NCBI GenBank assembly: GCA_026984385.1
Contig: JALSSH010000534.1
Coordinates: 1-7,780 of the forward strand
DNA: 7,780 bases
Direction of reading: 5' to 3'
DNA from: Ardenticatenia bacterium
GTDB lineage: Bacteria > Chloroflexota > Anaerolineae > Aggregatilineales > Aggregatilineaceae
A program made the position numbers and the translations under genes. The notes beneath the pieces were generated by a model. The model saw only the letters and a program-made list of their open reading frames with translations. It had not been told where the DNA came from and ran no database searches. Below, one piece after another: positions 1 to 7,516 of this stretch. Within the stretch, counting starts at the first letter, position 1, and each line of letters opens with the position of its first letter.

Positions 1-1
1 C

Positions 2-1501
2 CGTAACGACCTTTTCGCCAAAATCCAACGCCTTTCCTTTAGCTATCACGACCGCAACCAAACCGGCCAATTGATGATCCGCGCTACCGACGACGTGGAA
101 AAGGTGCGCATGTTCATCGGGCAAGGGGTGCTGCTTTCGCTTCAAGCGCTGATCTTGCTGGTGGGCACGCTGATCATCCTCTTCACGACCAACTTTAAGC
201 TGACGTTGGTGGCGCTGCCGGTTTTGCCGTTGGCGCTGATCATGTTCGGGCTTTTCGGCTCGCTGGTGCAATCGCTTTTCGGGGAGCTGCAACGAAGGCT
301 CGCGCGGGTCAATACCATTTTGCAAGAAAACCTGGCCGGTATCCGTGTGGTCAAGGCTTTTGCGCGCGAGCCTTATGAACAAGGGCGCTTTCGCAAAGCC
401 GTTGACGCGCACTTGGCCCAGCGGCTGAAGATCAGCCGCATTTTTGCCATGATCTTCCCGCTGATCTCGCTGATCGCCGGACTGGGGCAAATGGCCGTGC
501 TCTACGCGGCCAGCTATCAGATTGTAGACCGCACGCTGACGTTGGGCGAATGGCAGGAGTTCAGCTTGTACCTGGCCTATGTCTTTTTCCCGCTGGGGCA
601 ATTGGGCTTCATCATCTCGTTGATGGCACAAGCCAGCGCTTCCTCCAAGCGCATCTTCGAGATATTGGACACCCAAAACGAGGTCGAGGACAAGCCGGAC
701 GCTATCGAGTTGGAAGAAGTACGCGGGCATGTGGAGTTCCGCGATGTGTCTTTCCGCTACTTCAAGAGCGGGGACTATGTGTTGCGGCACGTTTCTTTTG
801 AGGCGCTGCCCGGCCAAACGGTGGCCTTGTTAGGAGCAACCGGCAGCGGCAAAACCACCATCATCAACCTTATTCCGCGCTTTTACGACGCGAGCGAGGG
901 CGCGGTGTTGGTGGACGGGCACGACGTGCGCGATGTGACGCTCAACAGCTTGCGTTCGCATATCGGCATCGTGCTGCAGGAAACAACGCTCTTCAGCGGC
1001 ACGATCCGCGACAACATCGCCTTTGGGCGGCCCGACGCGAGCATGGACGAAGTGATCGCGGCAGCTCAAGCCGCCGCCGCGCACGAGTTCATCATGGAAT
1101 TTCCGCAAGGGTACGACACGCCGGTTGGGGAGCGCGGGGCCACGCTCAGCGGGGGGCAAAAGCAACGTATCGCCATTGCGCGCGCTTTGTTGCTGAACCC
1201 CAGTATCTTGATTTTGGACGATTCCACCAGCAGCGTAGATTTGGCAACCGAATACCGCATCCAGCAGGCACTAGACAAGCTGATGAAGGGGCGTACCAGT
1301 TTTGTGATCGCCCAGCGCATCAGCACCGTGCTGAACGCCGACCAAATCTTGGTGCTCGAAAAGGGGCAGATCGCCGCACGCGGCACGCATGAAGAGCTGA
1401 TGGAAGAAAGCCCGCTGTACGTGGAAATCTACAACTCGCAATTGGTGGAAGACGCCGCCCTGGACGAAGCCCTGCCCGTTGCGGGTGAGGAGGTACACTA
1501 A
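2..1501 (+). CDS. ABC exporter half-transporter, degenerate-site subunit (5' partial)
   Basis: Membrane-spanning ATP-driven exporter subunit with a fused transmembrane and nucleotide-binding domain. The reading frame is open to the window edge, so the gene starts upstream and 499 residues are seen; about 100 N-terminal residues (TM1-2) are missing. The TTG at 71 is internal. Counting from base 2, hydrophobic segments lie near residues 43-61, 67-85, 147-175 and 187-210, and the ATPase domain starts near 244. Visible motifs are Walker A GATGSGKT (278-285, bases 833-856), a Q-loop (IVLQET), signature LSGGQ (382-386), Walker B ILILDD and D-loop SSVD. The residue after the Walker B Asp is Asp407 (bases 1220-1222) instead of the catalytic Glu, and the H-loop has Gln438 (bases 1313-1315) instead of His. 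This is the pattern of the degenerate subunit in heterodimeric exporters such as TM287/288, BmrCD and LmrCD. The partner gene follows without a gap. Substrate unknown; lipid or drug export is possible. Confidence 0.95.
   Translation, partial: RNDLFAKIQRLSFSYHDRNQTGQLMIRATDDVEKVRMFIGQGVLLSLQALILLVGTLIILFTTNFKLTLVALPVLPLALIMFGLFGSLVQSLFGELQRRLARVNTILQENLAGIRVVKAFAREPYEQGRFRKAVDAHLAQRLKISRIFAMIFPLISLIAGLGQMAVLYAASYQIVDRTLTLGEWQEFSLYLAYVFFPLGQLGFIISLMAQASASSKRIFEILDTQNEVEDKPDAIELEEVRGHVEFRDVSFRYFKSGDYVLRHVSFEALPGQTVALLGATGSGKTTIINLIPRFYDASEGAVLVDGHDVRDVTLNSLRSHIGIVLQETTLFSGTIRDNIAFGRPDASMDEVIAAAQAAAAHEFIMEFPQGYDTPVGERGATLSGGQKQRIAIARALLLNPSILILDDSTSSVDLATEYRIQQALDKLMKGRTSFVIAQRISTVLNADQILVLEKGQIAARGTHEELMEESPLYVEIYNSQLVEDAALDEALPVAGEEVH
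1487..1501 (+). promoter_or_regulatory. Shine-Dalgarno site for the second ABC subunit inside the end of the first
   Basis: GAGGAGGT at 1487-1494 is a near-perfect match to the anti-Shine-Dalgarno sequence and sits 7 bases before the ATG at 1502. It lies within the last codons of the upstream gene, whose TAA ends at 1501, directly abutting the next ATG. This fixes the second gene's start and suggests translational coupling, which would help equal production of the two halves of a heterodimer. Confidence 0.85.
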
Positions 1502-3454
1502 ATGTTTGACCATCGCCGCCGAATCTTAGAGATCGAGACGAGCAAACCGCAAAGCGTCCGCTCCACGCTGTATCGGCTGTGGAAGCTTTTTGGCGGGCGG
1601 CGGGTGTTGCTGTTGAGTATGCTACTGTTCGCGGTTTTCAGCGCGTGGGCACAAGTGGTCACGCCTAACCTGATCGGCCAAACGATTGACTGCTACATCA
1701 TGCCCTATAGCCAGGGGCAGATCAGCTTTATGAGCGACATGGCCGCCAGTGGACAGGAGCAATGCTGGTACACCGACCACACCGAGGGGCTGACACGCTC
1801 CGAAACGCTGCGCGGCGTGGGTGAGTTGGTGTTGCTGGCCTCGGCGCTTTTCGTGGGCAGCGCCGCCGCAACCGGCTTGCAGTTCTACTTGATGCGCTGG
1901 GCGGGCTTGCATGTGCTGCGAGACTTGCGCATGAGCATCTTCCAACACATCCACGAGCTGCCCTTGCGCTATTACGGCAAACACGAGGCGGGCGACATTA
2001 TGAGCCGTCTCACCAACGACACCGCCACGCTGGAACAAGCCTTTGCTTTTGCGCTGGTGCAAGTGATACGCGGCGCGCTGATCTTGGTGTGGCTGGTTTA
2101 CGCCATGTTTAGCCGCAGCGTGCCGTTTGCGCTGGTAGCGATTGCGATAGTCCCCTTCATGCTACTGGCGACGGTGTGGTTTTCCAACCGCGCCCGCGTC
2201 GCTTATCGTCGTGCGCGGCGTGAGTTGGGCACGGTCAACGCGGATTTGCAGGAGAACATCTCCAGCGTGCGCGAAGCCCAAGCCTTCACCCGTGAGGAAG
2301 AAAACATCGCCCGCTTTCGGGAGTCTAACGCGGCCACGCGCGACGCCAATATCCAAGCGGTGGCTTTCACCAGCGCGCTCGGCCCAACCTTGGAGGCGCT
2401 GGGTTATGTTTCCATCGTGATCGTGGCGGGCGTGGGCGGCGTGTTGATGTTGCGCGACCAAGACCTTTTCGGCACGGTGATCTCGCTTGGGTTGATCATC
2501 ACGTTTATTTCCTACACGCAGCAATTTAACCAGCCGATCCAGCTTATCGCCACGTTGTGGACCAACGTCCAAAGCGCGATTGCCGGCGCGGAGCGCATCT
2601 TTGACTTCCTGGATACGCCACCCGACCTAACCGACAAACCGGACGCGCGCGAGATGCCACCGATTGAGGGGCGAGTCGAGCTACGGGACGTGTGGATGAG
2701 TTATAACCCGGACGAGCCGGTGCTAAAGGGCGTCAGCTTGGCCGCCGAACCCGGGCAGACTATCGCGCTGGTGGGGCCGACCGGCGCGGGCAAGACCACC
2801 ATCATCAACCTAATTCCGCGCTTTTACGACGTGGACAAAGGCGCGGTGTTGATCGACGGGATCGATGTACGCGACGTGACCCGCGCCAGCTTGCGCCGCC
2901 AGATCGCGATTGTGCTGCAAGATACGTTCCTTTTCAGCGACACGGTGATGAACAACATCCGCTACGGGCGCATCGAGGCCAGCGACGAAGAGGTGATCGA
3001 GGCGGCCAAGTTGGTTTACGCCGATGATTTCATTTCGCGCTTGCCGGACGGCTATCAAACCGTGCTGGGCGAGCGGGGAAGCGGGCTTAGCCAGGGGCAA
3101 CGGCAATTGCTCGCCATCGCACGCGCAGCGCTGGTAAACCCGCGCTTGTTGATTTTGGACGAGGCGACCAGCAGCGTAGACACCCGCACCGAGCGCCTTA
3201 TCCAAAAGGCGCTGGAAAAGTTGCTAAGCGGACGCACCAGTTTTGTGATCGCGCACCGTCTGAGCACCATTCGCAACGCCGACCGCGTTTATGTGATTGA
3301 CGACGGGCAAATTGTGGAGCAGGGCACGCATGAGGAACTTTTGGCAGCGCAGAGGTTCTATTATGACCTCTACATGAGCCAGTTCCGCCGCGACGTGCCG
3401 GAATCGTCCTCCAACGGCAGACGCGCCTCCAAAAAGGTCACTGCACAATCCTAG
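1502..3454 (+). CDS. ABC exporter half-transporter, catalytic partner subunit
   Basis: Complete 650-residue fused transmembrane/ATPase half-transporter, somewhat longer than the usual 570-620. A basic N-terminal tail (about 30 residues) precedes TM1 (about 35-55). TM2 is near 107-130, TM3-4 near 183-227 and TM5-6 near 294-350; the ATPase domain begins near 392. Motifs are Walker A GPTGAGKT (425-432), a Q-loop (IVLQDT), Walker B LLILDE with catalytic Glu554, D-loop SSVD and H-loop His585. The signature reads LSQGQ (bases 3086-3100) rather than LSGGQ. In a heterodimer this deviant signature faces the degenerate Walker B/H-loop of the upstream subunit, while this subunit's intact Glu and His face the upstream LSGGQ, giving one working and one degenerate ATP site as in TM287/288. 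An extracytosolic loop of about 50 residues between TM1 and TM2 carries Cys64 and Cys88. The tail after the ATPase domain is basic and Ser-rich. The start is fixed by the strong Shine-Dalgarno site. Transported substrate cannot be told from sequence. Confidence 0.96.
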   Translation: MFDHRRRILEIETSKPQSVRSTLYRLWKLFGGRRVLLLSMLLFAVFSAWAQVVTPNLIGQTIDCYIMPYSQGQISFMSDMAASGQEQCWYTDHTEGLTRSETLRGVGELVLLASALFVGSAAATGLQFYLMRWAGLHVLRDLRMSIFQHIHELPLRYYGKHEAGDIMSRLTNDTATLEQAFAFALVQVIRGALILVWLVYAMFSRSVPFALVAIAIVPFMLLATVWFSNRARVAYRRARRELGTVNADLQENISSVREAQAFTREEENIARFRESNAATRDANIQAVAFTSALGPTLEALGYVSIVIVAGVGGVLMLRDQDLFGTVISLGLIITFISYTQQFNQPIQLIATLWTNVQSAIAGAERIFDFLDTPPDLTDKPDAREMPPIEGRVELRDVWMSYNPDEPVLKGVSLAAEPGQTIALVGPTGAGKTTIINLIPRFYDVDKGAVLIDGIDVRDVTRASLRRQIAIVLQDTFLFSDTVMNNIRYGRIEASDEEVIEAAKLVYADDFISRLPDGYQTVLGERGSGLSQGQRQLLAIARAALVNPRLLILDEATSSVDTRTERLIQKALEKLLSGRTSFVIAHRLSTIRNADRVYVIDDGQIVEQGTHEELLAAQRFYYDLYMSQFRRDVPESSSNGRRASKKVTAQS

Positions 3455-3457
3455 CGC

Positions 3458-3495
3458 CACAAAAGGCCCTGCGGCTGTTCGCAAGGCCCTTTGTG
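3458..3495 (+). terminator. Terminator-like hairpin after the ABC exporter operon
   Basis: Four bases after the TAG there is an inverted repeat: CACAAAAGGCC (3458-3468) against GGCCCTTTGTG (3485-3495), extended inside by TGCG/CGCA around the 6-base loop GCTGTT. The stem is about 16 pairs with two A-C mismatches in + strand RNA; in minus strand RNA the same positions become G-U pairs. The descending arm ends in CCCTTTGTG rather than a clean T run, so efficiency is uncertain. Position right after an operon end favours a terminator. Confidence 0.55.
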
Positions 3496-3527
3496 CGCTT
3501 TGAGGCTCTGAGCACCAACGGCGCGCA

Positions 3528-3566
3528 CGTCGCCCGCCGCGCTCGCCACGTTGCGGCGGCGCGACG
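3528..3566. repeat. GC-rich inverted repeat in the gap before the orphan gene
   Basis: CGTCGCCCGCCGC (3528-3540) pairs with GCGGCGGCGCGACG (3553-3566): a 6-pair and a 7-pair helix separated by one bulged base, around the 12-base loop GCTCGCCACGTT. No T run follows. A third, weaker stem (GTGC 3586-3589 with GCAC 3596-3599, flanked by CC/GG) lies downstream. Together with the hairpin at 3458 most of the 184-base gap 3455-3638 can fold. I see no convincing sigma-70 promoter in the gap. The role is unknown: part of a terminator region, or a structured leader. Confidence 0.5.
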
Positions 3567-3638
3567 ACCTCGCGCGCGCCGCTTTGTGCTGCCCTGCACT
3601 AGGCCGCGCCGCCAAACCGATGTACACTTGGGAGCATC

Positions 3639-5402
3639 ATGGCGTTACACACCGCGACACAGGGTAAAGCGGACACACTACGAGGCAGGGAACGCATGAC
3701 TTCAACCGTGCTGGACACCTTCTTTAGCCGCGTTCAGCTCAACTTACACATCAGCCCCGTTCAGGTGCAAGCTGAAGAGCTTGTGCATGTGATGGGCACC
3801 ACCGAGCCGGTACGCGACCACCCCGACGAACGCACGCAATCGTTGCACGTGGCCGGGCTGCTGACGGTGGAAAGCGTTACAGCCACGCTGCCGGAAAAGG
3901 AGCGTATGGCGCTGGTTGAGGGCATCCAAAACGCGGCACGCGCTTGGCTGCAAAAGCCGCCCCCCGAAGCCGCACCGGAGATGCTCCAACAAGTACACTG
4001 GCTTTTCAGCAAAACCCGACGGGCAGAAAGCCCCCAGCAAATCGTCCAGCGCGTTTGGCTTTCCGCCGTGCTTTACAACTTGGGGATGCGCGGACTGCGC
4101 TATACCGATGAGGGGCGGATTTTGTGGGAAGGCGGGGCCACCGAGCGGATCGGCCTGGGGCCGGATGCACACCTCGACGCAATCATTGCACGCGGTGAGC
4201 ACACCCTCTACACGGCCAGCTATCGCCGTCCGGACGGTACGGTCGTGCGCGGCAAAGGACGCCAACGTTGGTACATTTATCGGCTGACCGTAGACCCCAA
4301 AGCCGATGCGCTTTTCGCGCGCTACAACGAGATCGTGCGGGAAAATATCGCGCTGATCGTCGCCAGCGAAACCCGCGCCACCCAACCCCAGCTTCCCCGC
4401 GATTTTTATGGCGGCGACGAGTTCCAACAGGCCTGTATAGATGCCCAAGACCCTCAGTTTCAGCACGCGCTGGTGCTTTCTCCGCAACACGGAGTGATCT
4501 CATTGGAAGAAGTCGTGCCTTCGGATGCCGATTGGCACACGGTGACCGGTGAGCAATTCTGGCTGTGGCAAATGAAGGTGATCTCTAAGCTCGGCGGCTA
4601 TCTCTTCGGGGAAGCACGCCATAACCTGGACATGCCGGGCGACTTTAACTGGTGGCTATGGCTTAACCCGGAGTCGGTCTACTCGTTTACGGTCTTCGGC
4701 GGCGGGCTGGCTGTGCGGATGCTTTTCGACCAACTGCTAAGCGCGCGCACTTACGCATTGAACGAATGGCCGCACATCATCCTCGCCGAGCGTCGCTTGG
4801 GTTATGGCGCGGACGACTTCGAGGAGGATTTGGAGTTCAACCTCGGCGCGATGTTGCCGGAGGAAGATTATCTCACGGAAGACGAGCTACTCGACGCTAT
4901 CTTGCCCGACCTAGACCAATTGATGCAGTGGGCAGAGATGCTCGTGGAGCGCGTTTCGGTCTATGTCGCGCCGCTCGACCAAAGTTGGGAGTTAAGCGCT
5001 GAAGAAGCTCTGATCCCCGTGCGTATTTTACATGACGCGGGCGTCAAGCTGGAATCCGTGCTCAGCATTATGACGGAAATCTCCTTCTTGATCGAGCAAA
5101 AAACCCCGTTCAGCGTACTAACCAGCACCACCACGCTTGTGGCAACTTTGCTCCAATTCGCCCATAACCTGCTCCACAGTGATCATCGCATGGCGAACGA
5201 AGTACTGAAGATCATCCTCAACCCAACAATTCGCCATACTCTGGAAATTGCCATGAGTGAGCCAGACATGGAGGATCGGTTGTGCGCGGTGTTGGCCCTG
5301 GCCGAACAAGTGCAGATGCTGGCTTTGCTTATCCCGCAACAAACCCAAGATATGCTCTCGGTGTGGCTGCACACGTACATCGCCGGGCGTGCCACCCGTT
5401 AG
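3639..5402 (+). CDS. Uncharacterised protein with a diverged DUF6884-like central domain
   Basis: Function not recognised. The protein has 587 residues, looks cytosolic and has no signal peptide or membrane segment. Residues 1-230 match nothing I know; near 185-210 lies a Tyr/Arg-rich stretch ending WYIYRL. Residues about 236-325 resemble the DUF6884 pattern (IxLVxCxKxK, then A+DLYxSxxF, then ILSAKHGLL): here IALIVASE, then LPRDFYGG (252-259) and ALVLSPQHGVIS (277-288). The family's Cys/Lys motif is absent, so any activity tied to it may be lost. A Trp-rich segment (FNWWLW) follows, then an acidic stretch (DDFEEDLEF and on) and a helical C-terminus from about 430 with Leu/Ala-rich helices. 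Two starts are possible: ATG 3639 (GGGAG 4 bases upstream) or ATG 3696, residue 20 (AGGGA 4 bases upstream, GAGG further off). The second gives MTSTVLDTFF as N-terminus; I cannot decide. It lies 61 bases before the iron-sulfur gene and may be cotranscribed with it. Coding reality is strong; domain call moderate. Confidence 0.85.
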   Translation: MALHTATQGKADTLRGRERMTSTVLDTFFSRVQLNLHISPVQVQAEELVHVMGTTEPVRDHPDERTQSLHVAGLLTVESVTATLPEKERMALVEGIQNAARAWLQKPPPEAAPEMLQQVHWLFSKTRRAESPQQIVQRVWLSAVLYNLGMRGLRYTDEGRILWEGGATERIGLGPDAHLDAIIARGEHTLYTASYRRPDGTVVRGKGRQRWYIYRLTVDPKADALFARYNEIVRENIALIVASETRATQPQLPRDFYGGDEFQQACIDAQDPQFQHALVLSPQHGVISLEEVVPSDADWHTVTGEQFWLWQMKVISKLGGYLFGEARHNLDMPGDFNWWLWLNPESVYSFTVFGGGLAVRMLFDQLLSARTYALNEWPHIILAERRLGYGADDFEEDLEFNLGAMLPEEDYLTEDELLDAILPDLDQLMQWAEMLVERVSVYVAPLDQSWELSAEEALIPVRILHDAGVKLESVLSIMTEISFLIEQKTPFSVLTSTTTLVATLLQFAHNLLHSDHRMANEVLKIILNPTIRHTLEIAMSEPDMEDRLCAVLALAEQVQMLALLIPQQTQDMLSVWLHTYIAGRATR

Positions 5403-5451
5403 CGAAAAATAGGCACGACTTTGGAAAAAATGCGCAGATTTTCTTTTTTGT

Positions 5452-5463
5452 AGGGGGCAAAAC
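5452..5463 (+). promoter_or_regulatory. Shine-Dalgarno site of the iron-sulfur membrane protein
   Basis: AGGGGGC at 5452-5458 lies 5 bases before ATG 5464 and supports that start. The 61-base gap upstream (5403-5463) is strikingly AT-rich for this genome, with A and T runs (GGAAAAAA, TTCTTTTTTG). It could hold a promoter (TTGGAA at 5421-5426 is a loose -35), but no good -10 is seen at the proper distance, so I do not call one. Confidence 0.6.
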
Positions 5464-7485
5464 ATGCTTACACCCATCGAAAGAATTGTATTTGCCTTCG
5501 GCGTGGCGTTTTCGCTGACGCTTTCTTGGCGTGTCTTTCGCCAGGCCGCCAAGGTGATCGCACGGGGCGAAGGACAACTGTACTTTGACCGTCTGCCGGA
5601 ACGCATTTGGCGCGCGGTGGAGGTGGCCGTTTCTCAGCGCACCGTGCTCAGTGCGCGGCGGGGAACAAGCGTGATGCACGTCTTTATCGCCTGGGGCTTT
5701 TTCCTTTACGGGCTGGTGAACGTCGGCGATGTGCTGCGTGGCTATTTTGACGTGCAATTTTTGGGCACGAGCGCGATCGGGGACGTGTATCGGCTGCTGG
5801 CGGACGTTTTTAGCGTGCTGATCATCGTGGGTATGGTGTATTTCTTGCTGCGGCGCTTTTGGGTCAAAGCGCCGGCGCTCAGCTTTCACGACAATATCAA
5901 GCTGCACCCCAAAGTGCAGCACGGCTTGCGGCGCGACTCGCTGATCGTGGGCATTTTCATCTTGGTGCACGTGGGCAGCCGCTTTTTAGGCGAAACGTTC
6001 GTGATCGCCAAAGACGGCGCGGACACCTGGCAACCCTTCGCTAACACATTGGCCGGGGTGTGGGGCGGGCTGAGCGAAAACGCGCTCACCTTCGGCGAAC
6101 ACGCGGCTTGGTGGTTGGCGCTGGGCACGATCTTGGCCTTTATTCCCTATTTCCCCTACACCAAGCACATGCACCTTTTCATGGGGCCGCTGAACTACCT
6201 CACGCGACCGGAGCGCCCCGCTTTGGGCGCGCTGGACCCGCTAGACTTTGAGGACGAGGAGCGCGAACAGTTCGGCGCGGCGCGGCTGGAACATCTCAGC
6301 CAAACGCAACTGGTTGACCCCTTCGCCTGCATCATGTGCAACCGCTGCCAAGAAGTTTGCCCGGCCTACCTCACGGGCAAAGAGCTTTCGCCTTCGGCGC
6401 TAGAGATCAACAAGCGCTACGAGATCAAAGAAAACATGGCCGCGCTGGCCGCCGGTGAGCCTTCCCCGCATCCGCTGCTCGAATTTGCGATCACGTCCTC
6501 GGCGGTGTGGGCTTGCACCACCTGCGCGGCGTGTATTGAGATTTGTCCGGTGGGCAACGAGCCGATGTTCGATATTTTGGACATTCGCCGCGACCAGGTG
6601 CTGACCCAGGGCGAGTTCCCGACCCAGCTCCAAGGCGCTTTCCAGGGCATGGAGCGCACAGGCAACCCCTGGCAGATCGGCGAAAGCCGTTTGGCATGGG
6701 CGGAAGGGCTGGACGTGCCCACCGTAGACCAGGTGGACGACTTCGAGATACTCTACTGGGTCGGTTGTGCGGGCGCGTATGAGCCACGCGCGCAGAAGAT
6801 CGCGCGGGCGATGGTGCAAATTTTGCGGGCGGCGGGCGTCAAGTTCGCCGTGTTGGGCGAAAAGGAAAGCTGCACAGGGGATAGCGCGCGACGTGCGGGC
6901 AACGAATATCTGTTTTACGAGATGGCGACAGCCAACGTAGAGTTGCTCAACGAGGTGAAACCGCCACGTATCCTGGTCACCTGCCCGCATTGTATGCACA
7001 CCATCGGCAAAGAATATCCCCAGTTCGGCGGGCATTATGAGGTGGTGCATCATAGCGCCTACATCGAAGAACTTTTGGCCTCTGGAAGGCTCAAAATAGC
7101 CCCAGAAGCCGCGAAAACACCCAAACAGGTCACTTACCATGACCCATGCTATTTAGGACGGCATAACGGCGTTTACGACGCCCCGCGTCTGATCTTGGAA
7201 CGCGCAGGTACACAACTCGCGGAAATGGAGCACGCGCGCAACCGCTCGATGTGTTGCGGGGCGGGCGGCGCGCAGTTTTGGAAGGAAGAGGAACACGGCA
7301 GCGCCTCGGTCAGCGGCACGCGCTACGCAGAGGCCAGCGCGACTCAAGCCGAAACGTTGGCGGTCGGGTGTCCGTTCTGTTTGCGCATGTTCGAGGACGC
7401 ACACCAAGCCGAAGAAGGACGCAACGGCCCGCAAGTACAAGACATCGCCGAGATCGTGGCCGCAAGGTTGCCCCGCGAGGTATGA
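5464..7485 (+). CDS. Membrane-anchored Fe-S reductase, probable EtfAB:menaquinone oxidoreductase (EMO/FadF-like)
   Basis: A 673-residue redox protein. Residues 1-240 form an NarI-like cytochrome b part: membrane segments near 7-27, 70-92, 110-129, 158-178 and 213-232, with His72, His169, His213, His235 and His237 at segment faces or ends as candidate heme b ligands. Two [4Fe-4S] motifs follow: Cys289/292/295/299-Pro and Cys351/354/357/361-Pro. Two CCG (HdrB/HdrD-type) domains come next. Domain 1 has Cys435, SCTG with Cys470, and CPHC (507, 510); domain 2 has Cys562, MCCG (597, 598) and CPFC (636, 639). The order and length fit FadF of Bacillus and the EMO proteins, which are thought to move electrons from electron-transfer flavoprotein (acyl-CoA dehydrogenation) to menaquinone, with the clusters on the cytosolic face. 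No etfAB or acyl-CoA dehydrogenase gene is in the window, so the partner is inferred. In domain 1 the second Cys of CCG is Thr, so its cluster differs from that of domain 2. Related HdrD, DsrK or lactate-oxidase-type modules are alternatives. Confidence 0.9.
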   Translation: MLTPIERIVFAFGVAFSLTLSWRVFRQAAKVIARGEGQLYFDRLPERIWRAVEVAVSQRTVLSARRGTSVMHVFIAWGFFLYGLVNVGDVLRGYFDVQFLGTSAIGDVYRLLADVFSVLIIVGMVYFLLRRFWVKAPALSFHDNIKLHPKVQHGLRRDSLIVGIFILVHVGSRFLGETFVIAKDGADTWQPFANTLAGVWGGLSENALTFGEHAAWWLALGTILAFIPYFPYTKHMHLFMGPLNYLTRPERPALGALDPLDFEDEEREQFGAARLEHLSQTQLVDPFACIMCNRCQEVCPAYLTGKELSPSALEINKRYEIKENMAALAAGEPSPHPLLEFAITSSAVWACTTCAACIEICPVGNEPMFDILDIRRDQVLTQGEFPTQLQGAFQGMERTGNPWQIGESRLAWAEGLDVPTVDQVDDFEILYWVGCAGAYEPRAQKIARAMVQILRAAGVKFAVLGEKESCTGDSARRAGNEYLFYEMATANVELLNEVKPPRILVTCPHCMHTIGKEYPQFGGHYEVVHHSAYIEELLASGRLKIAPEAAKTPKQVTYHDPCYLGRHNGVYDAPRLILERAGTQLAEMEHARNRSMCCGAGGAQFWKEEEHGSASVSGTRYAEASATQAETLAVGCPFCLRMFEDAHQAEEGRNGPQVQDIAEIVAARLPREV

Positions 7486-7516
7486 GCGACACGCGCGGAC
7501 ACGCGGTTTTGAGCAC

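Noticed and set aside
71..73. TTG as the start of the first ABC gene
   Set aside because: The frame continues open to base 2 and encodes typical exporter intracellular-loop sequence (RNDLFAKIQRLSF), so the true start is upstream.
3623..3628. TACACT as a -10 box just before ATG 3639
   Set aside because: Only 4 of 6 matches and no -35 at a proper distance; it would imply a nearly leaderless transcript, which conflicts with the GGGAG before the ATG.
3493..3699. 68-residue Arg-rich open frame in the gap before the orphan gene
   Set aside because: Composition follows the high GC of the gap, there is no Shine-Dalgarno site, it begins inside the terminator-like hairpin and it overlaps the start of the real gene.
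3744..4490. 248-codon minus-strand open frame opposite the orphan gene
   Set aside because: It mirrors the codon structure of the + strand gene, has no ribosome-binding site that I can see, and its translation lacks recognisable motifs.
5901..5920. Perfect 7-pair inverted repeat GCTGCAC/GTGCAGC inside the Fe-S protein gene
   Set aside because: It encodes ordinary residues in a loop of the protein, has no T run, and such short repeats arise by chance in coding DNA of this composition.
6400..7140. 246-codon minus-strand open frame opposite the Fe-S protein
   Set aside because: The + strand frame carries all the conserved cysteine motifs; the antisense frame is a by-product of GC-rich codon use.
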